From assembly GCF_025677645.1 (NCBI RefSeq), contig NZ_CP106879.1, positions 186,001-250,000 of the forward strand: a stretch of DNA of 64,000 nucleotides. The letters run 5' to 3'. Below are positions 35,101-43,000 of the stretch, piece after piece (positions within the stretch are counted from its first letter, which is position 1; each line of letters opens with the position of its first letter). The stretch comes from Curtobacterium poinsettiae. Its GTDB lineage: Bacteria; Actinomycetota; Actinomycetes; Actinomycetales; Microbacteriaceae. The notes under the pieces are model-generated. The model was not told the DNA's origin. It did no database searches and worked only from the letters and a program-made list of their open reading frames with translations. The position numbers and the translations under genes are program-made.

Positions 35101-36571
35101 GCTGGTCGTCCGCGCTGCGACGGTGAGTGATCGCGCGGCTGCGACCGGGCAACGGGTCGGACTGGTCGTCGTCGACGGGTCCGTGCGGGCTGTCGCCACG
35201 GATGGTCGGAGCCAGGTGGTGTGCGCCGACGTGCGATCCATCGCGTGGGCGCCCTGGTCAGCGCTCCCCAAGGAGCTCGGTGTGGTGAACTCGTCCGGAG
35301 CGGCAGTGCTCACCACCCGCGACACAGTCCACGTGTTCCCCATCGATGCGTGGTGGATGGAACCGGCTCCGCCGGCGACGCCTCGACAGGCAGTCGCCTC
35401 GAGCGGTTTCGAGGACCTGGCTGAACGACTCGGCCTGGCGATCTCCTACGACCCGGACTCCACGGCCGGACTCAGCACGGCGTCGAACGCAACCGCCCAC
35501 GTGCCGCTCTCGACCGACGCGATGGTGCGATCCCGACGGGCCACGACCGCGGTCGCGCTCTTCCTCGCCGCCGCCCTGCTCCCACTCCCACTCATCCTGA
35601 CCGTCTTCGCCAGGGGATGGTCGGACGGACTGGTCGTCATGGGATGGGTGTGCGTGGCAGCGTCGGCGACGGCGCTCGTCAACGTCGTCCTCGGCGTCCT
35701 CGGGCGGAGGCCTCATCCGACGACCTTCGGGGAGCGAGTCCTGCGTCCCGCGGACGGCCCGCCTTGGTTCCGACGGAATGCCCACATCGACGTCGACCAC
35801 GGGATGATCGCCATCAACGACGGGCGGTGGAGGACGATCCTCCTCGCCACTCCTCTGGCGACCGGAGCTGCTTCAGCAGTCGTGCGCGCTCGCGTGGTAC
35901 GTGGCCGCGAACCCCGGATCGTCCTGATCGACGGCGCCGACGTCGTGCGAGCCGAGCTTCCCTTGCGGTTCTGGTCCGAGCAGCACCTCGACGCGCTGCT
36001 GACGGAACTGTCGATCCTCCGTGACGGTTCGGCAGAGCGTCGATCTTCCGGTGCCGTCCGCTTCGACACGAACCGCGGTGCCGGCGTTCCGGGAGCGTCG
36101 CTCGTCACGTGGACCTCCCTCGGCGTCGTCCCGCTGCTTCCCCTCGCGCTCGCCACCGTGCTCCAGCTGATGGTTTCGGTCTTCGCCCGGATCGGGGGAG
36201 CGTCCACACAGGCCATCGCGCTGACGCTCGGCTTCGCGTCGATCGCGGTGTTGCTCACCGTCGTCGGCGCCGAGCTCGGTCGGCGTCTTCCGTGGGCCGA
36301 ACCACGCCCGCACGGATTCCGACCGTCACGGGTCTTCGCGTCGGTGGTCGGATGGTTCGTCCTCTTCGCAGCCGTCTGTGCGATCCTCGTCTCGTTCGAC
36401 GAACCGGGGGCCGCCTGGTACGCGGCGGTGCTCGCCATCGCGAGTACCCCGTTCCAGTGGTGTCTCTACCGCCATCGCGCCATCCGCGCTCAGCGCGGCG
36501 TACTGGACATGTTCTCCTGGCTCCGGAACGGATGCCGATCCACCGATCAGCCGATCAGGAAGGCGACGTGA
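35090..36571 (+). CDS. T7SS-locus polytopic membrane protein
   Basis: A 493-residue protein with a soluble N-terminal ~145 residues, two membrane helices (~150-205), a middle soluble domain (~210-330), and four further helices (~345-470), ending in a basic tail. No family is recognised and it does not resemble EccB, EccD or EccE in layout (EccD has eleven helices after a ubiquitin-like domain). The start is probably TTG 35090, overlapping the previous gene by 11 nt; a GTG near 35122 is an alternative. It could be a channel or scaffold component of the secretion system. Confidence 0.6.
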   Translation: MSAELVVRAATVSDRAAATGQRVGLVVVDGSVRAVATDGRSQVVCADVRSIAWAPWSALPKELGVVNSSGAAVLTTRDTVHVFPIDAWWMEPAPPATPRQAVASSGFEDLAERLGLAISYDPDSTAGLSTASNATAHVPLSTDAMVRSRRATTAVALFLAAALLPLPLILTVFARGWSDGLVVMGWVCVAASATALVNVVLGVLGRRPHPTTFGERVLRPADGPPWFRRNAHIDVDHGMIAINDGRWRTILLATPLATGAASAVVRARVVRGREPRIVLIDGADVVRAELPLRFWSEQHLDALLTELSILRDGSAERRSSGAVRFDTNRGAGVPGASLVTWTSLGVVPLLPLALATVLQLMVSVFARIGGASTQAIALTLGFASIAVLLTVVGAELGRRLPWAEPRPHGFRPSRVFASVVGWFVLFAAVCAILVSFDEPGAAWYAAVLAIASTPFQWCLYRHRAIRAQRGVLDMFSWLRNGCRSTDQPIRKAT

Positions 36572-37155
36572 TGGCACTCGAATTCGACCACGTGAACGCT
36601 TGGACGAAGTTCGTCGACGGAGGCCCGGAGACAGTCGGTCGAGCGGCTGCGGTGAACGCGATCGGGCATGCGCGCCATCCGGTCCCGAAGCGGGCGGCTG
36701 CCTCGGTCGAGACGACGATGATCGAACTGGCGCGTCTGCGCGATGCGTTCGACGCCCATGACTTCTTCGTCCTCACCACCGATGCGCCGACGGTCGAAGT
36801 GGTCGCCTACACGATCGTTCAGTACGAGCGCGGTCTCGCGGCGGCTGATCGTGCCGTCGACGAGGCACTGGCGCCCCTTCCCAACCGGACGGGACAGCCG
36901 GACGTGTCGACGGTGACGACGGCGCTCGGAACAGCGACACGGATCCTCGACCGGACGGAGACACCAGCACCTTCGCGTTTCCGCCGCGCGATCCCTTCCA
37001 CGACGATCCGGTGGGTCCAGCCCATCGCGCAGCTCACCGAGCCCGTCACCGCGGTCATGACGACCGTCATCCCGAAGCGCGCGGATGAGTCGTTCGCGGC
37101 TCCGCTGGTCGATCAGTTCGCCCTCGGGCTCGTGGTGACCCCGGGCGCAGAGTGA
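36571..37155 (+). CDS. T7SS-locus small protein of unknown function
   Basis: A 194-residue protein without membrane helices. Near the end, RWVQPIAQL, a strand TAVMTTVIPK and LVDQFALGLVV match in order the ends of the 34579 and 33908 products, so a shared fold is likely. ATG 36571 overlaps the stop of the membrane protein by one base. It is the last gene before a 157-nt gap. Function unknown. Confidence 0.55.
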   Translation: MALEFDHVNAWTKFVDGGPETVGRAAAVNAIGHARHPVPKRAAASVETTMIELARLRDAFDAHDFFVLTTDAPTVEVVAYTIVQYERGLAAADRAVDEALAPLPNRTGQPDVSTVTTALGTATRILDRTETPAPSRFRRAIPSTTIRWVQPIAQLTEPVTAVMTTVIPKRADESFAAPLVDQFALGLVVTPGAE

Positions 37156-37174
37156 CAGCCACCGGCGCACTCGC

Positions 37175-37198
37175 CTGATGAGCTGATGAGCTGATGAA
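37175..37198. repeat. three tandem ctgatgag octamers
   Basis: Positions 37175-37198 hold ctgatgag twice and ctgatgaa once. They sit in the 157-nt gap 37156-37312, which shows no obvious promoter. Confidence 0.6.
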
Positions 37199-37312
37199 CG
37201 CAACTCATCGTGGTCAGGACCGCGCTGAACGTCGTGACCGGGCGCAGGGCCACCGGTGTCGCTCTGACCCGCGACCTCCGGAAGCGAATCGAACAAGGTA
37301 GGGGCGACTGAA

Positions 37313-37855
37313 TTGAAGATCGTGGCCCAGGGAGTCGACGGGGTGTGGCTGCCGGTGCCGAGCGACCTCGGCGATGCCCCTGTCAAGAAGATCGTGAAGT
37401 GGGCGCAACCCGCGGCGCGGGAGGTCCTGCCGCGGAGGGCCTTCAGCCCGCATCCGAAGCAGATGTTCCTCCAGACGCTCTTCGGTGCGGTGGCACAGGC
37501 GACCCGACCGAACGAGCAGTACTTCATCCATCGGGCAGCGCTCCCGGCGGAGGTCCTCGTGGTCCGCGTCCGGTGGGAACCGGCCGAGCCGGACCTGACA
37601 GCGCAGCTCCAGCGCCTCGTCGGGCCCGGGGACAGCCGCGACGTCGAGGTCGGCGGTGCTTCGCCGGTGGTCATCGTTCCGGGCATCGAAGGTTGGCGAG
37701 CCGGACTCCATCGCAGTGACGAGGTCGTCGGTCACGTCGCGGCGTTCGAGCGTGGGGGCCTGTCGGTGCAGGTCCGCGTCGACCTCCCCCCGGAGTGGCT
37801 CGTGCCGCTGCAGCCCGACGTCGAGCAGCTCGTCCGATCCCTTGAGACGGTCTGA
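37313..37855 (+). CDS. T7SS-locus small protein, paralogue of the 38374 product
   Basis: A 180-residue soluble protein starting at TTG 37313, with AGGGG upstream. The N-terminal half (VWLPVPSDL, VLPRRAF, YFIHRAALPAE) aligns closely with the product at 38374 (EWIVVPNDL, VLPKRVL, FVLRAALPGS), so the two are tandem paralogues separated by one membrane-protein gene. More distantly it resembles the start of the 33908 product. No known domain is identified. Confidence 0.6.
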   Translation: MKIVAQGVDGVWLPVPSDLGDAPVKKIVKWAQPAAREVLPRRAFSPHPKQMFLQTLFGAVAQATRPNEQYFIHRAALPAEVLVVRVRWEPAEPDLTAQLQRLVGPGDSRDVEVGGASPVVIVPGIEGWRAGLHRSDEVVGHVAAFERGGLSVQVRVDLPPEWLVPLQPDVEQLVRSLETV

Positions 37856-37861
37856 GCGCCG

Positions 37862-38377
37862 GTGTCCGTCGACCGTTTCTCGGCGCTGAGCGAGCGACCG
37901 ATGTCAGACCGAGCACGACTGCGGTGGTTCTGGATCGTCGCTGCCGTCAGTTGGATGGTTGTGGCGGCGTGGATGGCACTCCGCGACGACGTTCAACGGT
38001 GGCCCGCTTCCATCGTCCTCGCCTTCGTCTGCGGTACCACCGGACTCTGTTGCTTCATCATGCTGCTCTTCGGCGGCCGACCAACGCGTCGGGAGTTCCT
38101 CCGAGCGGCCTGCACCATCATCGCCGGCCACGTCGCGATCGTGGTCGCGCTCGACTTCACCCTCGTCCCCGCACCGAGTCGCTTGGCCGTCGCCGTCGAC
38201 GCGCTGCTGATCGCGCCCGGACTCAGCATCGTCTCCGCGAGCTTCGGCGTCCTCACGGACGGGTCAGCCGCGGCCGTCGTCTTCGGGGTCGCGTTCACCG
38301 TCGACCTCGTCGTCAAGGCCGTCCGAGAGTCGGGCAAGAACCCACGCAACGGCACGAACGAAGAAGGATCAAGTTGA
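37862..38377 (+). CDS. small membrane protein in the T7SS-like locus
   Basis: A 171-residue protein with four predicted membrane helices (~20-40, 48-70, 83-103, 110-150) and a charged C-terminal tail. The start may be GTG 37862 or, with 13 fewer residues, ATG 37901. It is only 6 nt from the upstream gene and overlaps the next by 4 nt (TTGA). No family is recognised. Confidence 0.55.
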   Translation: MSVDRFSALSERPMSDRARLRWFWIVAAVSWMVVAAWMALRDDVQRWPASIVLAFVCGTTGLCCFIMLLFGGRPTRREFLRAACTIIAGHVAIVVALDFTLVPAPSRLAVAVDALLIAPGLSIVSASFGVLTDGSAAAVVFGVAFTVDLVVKAVRESGKNPRNGTNEEGSS

Positions 38378-38922
38378 TCAGCATCGGTTCGCAGGACGCC
38401 GAAGACGAATGGATCGTTGTACCGAACGATCTGCAGCAGGCGTCCGACCGAGCGATCGAGAAGTGGTCAGCACGGGCCGCGCGGTCGGTGCTCCCCAAGC
38501 GGGTCCTGCGTCAGGACCCCGAGCAGTTCCCCATCCAGGCTTCTCTCGCGGCAGCTGCAGTGATGACGGGTCCGGACGAAAGTGCTTTCGTCCTGCGCGC
38601 CGCCCTTCCCGGCTCGTTCTTGCCTGTACGACTCCACTGGCGCGAATCGGAGACCGATCACCGAGGTGCACTCCGGCAACTTGCCATGCCGTCCTTGAAG
38701 CAGGTCACCATCGCTGAACCAGAGCCCTGGCGGTCGCCGACGGGCTCATTGGGTCTGCGTGCCACGATCTTGCGAGAACACGCTCCCCACGGTTGGGTCG
38801 GGAGCTTCCCGTTCGAGCAGGTGCTCGTGCAGATCAAGGTGGATGTCGAACCGCGGGACGCGGAGATCATGGAGGCACCGATAGGTCGTCTGCTCTCCAG
38901 ACTCCGTGTCCGCGTCCTCTGA
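38374..38922 (+). CDS. T7SS-locus small protein, paralogue of the 37313 product
   Basis: A 182-residue soluble protein from TTG 38374 (TTGA overlap with the preceding gene). It shares with the 37313 product the order: W-x-x-VP-x-DL, a helix, VLP-(R/K)-R, a helix, Y/F-x-RAALP, and R-(W)-x-E strand. The two may be a duplicated pair or act as a heterodimer. It is followed, with a 17-nt overlap, by a truncated membrane gene. Confidence 0.6.
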   Translation: MISIGSQDAEDEWIVVPNDLQQASDRAIEKWSARAARSVLPKRVLRQDPEQFPIQASLAAAAVMTGPDESAFVLRAALPGSFLPVRLHWRESETDHRGALRQLAMPSLKQVTIAEPEPWRSPTGSLGLRATILREHAPHGWVGSFPFEQVLVQIKVDVEPRDAEIMEAPIGRLLSRLRVRVL

Positions 38923-39241
38923 GATCGTCCTCGAGAACACGCACACGTCGGCAGGTCCGCTCCGGTCGGGTCGAGGTTCGCAGGCTCGTCGACCTGCCGC
39001 CGCCTCCCGACGAGCGGATCCGCACTGGTGCTCACCCCGGACTCCGAGGGACGTTGAGGACAACGATCGCACCACCGAGGACGCCCACACGTCCGGACGC
39101 CGCTGGGTCGCATTCGCCTGCGACACGATGATCGTGCTCGCGATCGTCCGGTACATCGTGTGGGCGTTCGCGCTGGTGGTCGATGTCAGCATCGGCAGCC
39201 GGCATGTGCGGGCATCCGATCAAACGCGGAGCAGACGCTGA
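38906..39241 (+). pseudogene. truncated RDD-like membrane protein gene
   Basis: A reading from GTG 38906 of 111 residues. After a ~70-residue polar part comes RRWVAFACDTMIVLAIVRYI, which fits the first helix of the RDD family (arginines before, aspartate inside). The family needs two or three more helices, but the frame stops at 39239. It overlaps the previous gene by 17 nt, which suits an operon member. The downstream stretch to 39286 continues without a clear helix, so it is probably a remnant; it may also be a chance reading. Confidence 0.35.
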
Positions 39242-39286
39242 CGAGCCGTCCGGGACGGATGTTCCCGCTTGCTGCGCGGGTTGGTG

Positions 39287-39931
39287 TCACCCCATCGGGA
39301 AGATGACCCCGAACACCACGATGACCCCGATGAGCGCCAAGGAACATCAGGCCATGACGAGGGTGAACAGCTTCACAGGCGACCGCTCCCAGTAGCGGGT
39401 AGCACCCGGCACCAGTTGCTCGATCTTTTTCGCCTTGCTCGGCAATCGTGTCCGAGCACGCAGTATCCCACTGATCTCGCGGATCCTCGGCGTGGTCCAG
39501 TTCCAGGAGTCGATCCTGATCCGACGCCTCCGGCTTCCGCCGTGGACGATGAAGAGGACCTCGTTGGCGGGCCAGTTGTCGAACGCCGACCGAAGGCAGC
39601 GCAGGCCCTCGTCCCGCGGGAGGAACCGTCTCCGGACGATTCCTCGGAACTCGACCGAATCATCGGCGATCCGGATCGTCGCGACCCGGCGGTGCCAGGT
39701 GGCGAGCGCGATGGTCGGCCACGCCATGATCGCGGAGAGCGCCGCGGAGTATGCCCATGCGAATGCGGCTCCGCGAGCGCCAGGGAAGAGCACGACGACT
39801 CCGCCGATCAGCGAGCAGAGCGCTGTCGGCCCCAGCCCGCCGAAGATGATCCGTCACTTGGAGAACTGCTCGTCCACAAGCCAGGCGCAACCCGGCCTGC
39901 GCGTCGCAGGAACCTGCGAGAATCGACCCAT
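39287..39931 (-). pseudogene. PH-like membrane protein gene with two in-frame TGA codons
   Basis: On the minus strand one frame runs from ATG 39931 to TGA 39289 (214 codons) but is broken by TGA at 39856-39854 and 39349-39347. Between and beyond the stops the protein makes sense: a helix starting right after the first stop (RIIFGGLGPTALCSLIGG), a second helix, a bacterial PH-like beta region (VATIRIADDSVEFRGIVRRR), a tail, then after the second stop another hydrophobic helix (LALIGVIVVFGVIF). TGG-to-TGA changes would explain both. The longest intact piece is 39793-39347, 148 codons from a GTG inside the first helix. Confidence 0.55.
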
Positions 39932-40018
39932 GAGCGGCAGCACGACGCTGCGGGGGGCCTCGTCCGACCACCGCGTTGCGACCACGACGACCACGATCTC
40001 CGGTGCGGGGCGCCCCAC

Positions 40019-43000
40019 GTGCGCCTGACGTTCACCGCGAGTCACCTTCCGTCGAGCGCCTCCGCCGACTTCGTGGTGGAGTGCGACGAGGACACCCTGC
40101 TCGGCGAGATCGTCGAGGTCGTCGCCAAGCGGCTCGGGCAAGGGGCCACGTCGATCGTCGACGTCGCGGTCGACTCCGTCCCGACCACCCCGCACGCGCG
40201 CATCGGCGATGGTGTGCTGCTCGAAGGTGCTCGGCTGACGTTCGGGGCACAGGCTCCGGTGCTGCCGCTGCCCGGTGATCTGCCGAGCGTCCGCATCGTC
40301 GGCGGACCGGGTGCCGGCACTGTGGTGGTGCTCGACGCGGGCATCGCCCACGTCGGTTCCGCGCCTGACGCGACGGTGCCCTTGCCGGACCGCACCGCCC
40401 CGGAGTACGCCGCGATCCTGCGGCTCGACCTCAACCGTCGGTTCACGATCACCCCGACCGAGGGCTCCACGGTGCTGGTGGACCGCACCGAGGTCGACGA
40501 CGAGACCCCGGTCGAACCGGGCAGCATCGTCACGATCGGCGACACCCTGCTGTCGGTCGCTGTGCCGGACGCCGACCGAGCGGCGATCACCCTGACCGCC
40601 GGCGGCGGCTCCCTCGACTACACGCGGCCGCCGCGGCTCCTGCCCGAGGACCACCCGTCCGTGTTCAAGCTGCCGGCCGTGCCGGCGCAGCAATCACGAC
40701 GCTCCATCCCGATCATCGCGGCGCTCGCGCCGCTCGGCATGGCTGCCGTGATGATCTCGATCTTCCACAACGTCGCGTACCTCGCGTTCGGTCTCATGTC
40801 GCCGATCATCATGTTCGGCAACGCCTGGTGGGACCGTCGGAACGGCAAGAAGACCCACAAGCAGCGCGTCGCCGAGTACGAAGAGACCAAGAAGGCGGTC
40901 GAGGCGGACGCCCTGGAGGCAGTGGTCCGGTACCAGCGCGAGCTGCGGACGAGCGCACCCGACCCCGCAACCGTGCTCGACGTCGCGTTGCGGCGTCGCG
41001 CCCGCCTGTGGGAGCGCCGCCGGACCGATCCTGACTACCTGACGCTCCGCGTCGGAACCGCGGACGTGCCGTCCGGCGTCGTGCTCGAGGACCCGTCGGC
41101 GCTCGAGCACCGTCGCGCGGTCGACAAGCTGGCGGAGGACGTGCCGGTGATCGTCGACCTCGGCGTGCAGGGGGTCGTCGGCGTCGCAGGCCGAGACGAG
41201 CACACGCGGCACCTGACGTCGTGGTTCGTGGCGCAGCTCGCGGTGCTCCAGAGCCCGCGTGACACGCAGTTCGTCGTGCTGACGGACGCCCGGTCGGCCG
41301 ATGAGTGGGCGTGGTTGCGGTGGATCCCGCAGGCTCGACCGGGCTTCGGGCAGGACGCCGTGATCGCGATCGGCAACGACGCCGAGACGCTCGGCGCCCG
41401 GGTGGCGGAGGTCGGTCAGCTGATCGATGCGCGACAGCGGGCGATGCGTGAGTCGAACATGCGCGGGATCCCCGGTCCGGACATCGTCGTCGTGCTCGAC
41501 GGTGCCCGGCGGCTCCGAGCGCTGCCCGGCCTGATCCGCATCCTCAAGGAAGGGCCGGCGGTCGGCGTCCGGGCGATCTGCATCGAGGAAGAGGCACGGC
41601 TGCTGCCCGAGGAGTGCTCCGTCGTCGTCACCGTCGGGCCGGAACGCATCCGGGTCGCCGCGCAGCGCCAGGCGACGGTCACCGACGTGCGGCCCGACCG
41701 GATCCCGGACGGCTGGTTCGAGACGGTCGCCCGGGCGGTGGCGCCGATGGTGGACGCCGACGACGAGAGCGACGCCGGCGGACTGCCCACGTCGTCGCGG
41801 TTGCTCGACGTCATGCTGCTCGAACCGCCGACGGCCCGGGCGATCACCGGGAAGTGGTCGCTGCGCCCACGCACCACCGAGGTCGTCATGGGCGAGAGCC
41901 TCGACGGACCGTTCGCGTTCGACCTGCGGAAGGACGGCCCCCACGGCCTCGTCGCCGGCACGACGGGTTCGGGCAAGTCCGAGCTCCTGCAGACGATCGT
42001 CGCGTCGCTCGCGGCCACGAACACCCCGGAGGGCATGAACTTCGTCCTCATCGACTACAAGGGCGGGGCTGCCTTCCGCGACTTCGCGCCGCTGCCGCAC
42101 ACCGTCGGGATGGTGACCGACCTCGACACGCACCTGGTGGAGCGAGCGCTCGAGTCCCTGGGCGCCGAGCTCCGTCGTCGCGAGCACCTGTTGGCCGATG
42201 CGGCAGCGAAGGACATCGAGGACTACCTCGACCGCCTCGGTCGTGGTGAACCGCTGCCGCCGATGCCACGGCTGCTCATCGTCATCGACGAGTTCGCCAG
42301 TCTGGTACGGGAGCTGCCCGACTTCGTGACCGGCCTGGTGAACATCGCACAGCGCGGCCGATCCCTCGGCATCCACCTGATCCTCGCCACGCAGCGTCCG
42401 ACCGGTGTCGTCTCGAACGACATCCGCGCGAACACGAACCTGCGGATCGCGCTGCGGGTCACCGACTCGAGCGAGAGCACCGACGTGATCGACGCCGGCG
42501 ACGCGGCCCAGATCCAGAAGAGCACTCCCGGCCGCGGGTACATCCGACTGGGTGCCGGGGCGCTGTTGCCGTTCCAGTCGGGTCGCGTCGGTGGCCGTCG
42601 CCCCGGACAGTCGACCCAGCGCAAGCAGGTCTGGGCCGGTGCCGTCTCGTGGTCGGCGCTCGGTACCGCACCGCCCGCACCACCGAAGTCCGAGGTGCAG
42701 CACACCGACGAACGAACCGACCTGCAGGAGCTCGTCGGCGCCGTGACCGAGGCCGCGGCGGAGCTGGGCGGTCCGGCTCCGTACCGTCCCTGGCTCGATG
42801 CCCTGCCGGAGACGCTGCTCTTCACCGACCTCAACGACCGCGCGTGGGAACTCGACGACAGTACGACGACGGACGCGCGGGTCGGCCCGCTGCCGTTCGC
42901 GCTGCAGGACTTCCCGGGTGAGCAGGCACAGCGGGTGCGCAGCCTCGACCTCGACTCCGACGGACACCTCTACGTGGTCGGTGCACCTCGCAGCGGCCGA

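Noticed and set aside
39287..39931. TGA codons read as selenocysteine
   Set aside because: Two separate TGAs flank membrane helices, no redox motif surrounds them, and no SECIS-like hairpin was noticed. Trp-to-stop mutation is simpler.
39269..40018. A 250-residue N-terminal extension of the EccC/EssC-like ATPase
   Set aside because: The extension is Arg/Asp/His-rich with no domain and runs antisense to a better membrane-protein frame. GTG 40019 gives the expected family start.
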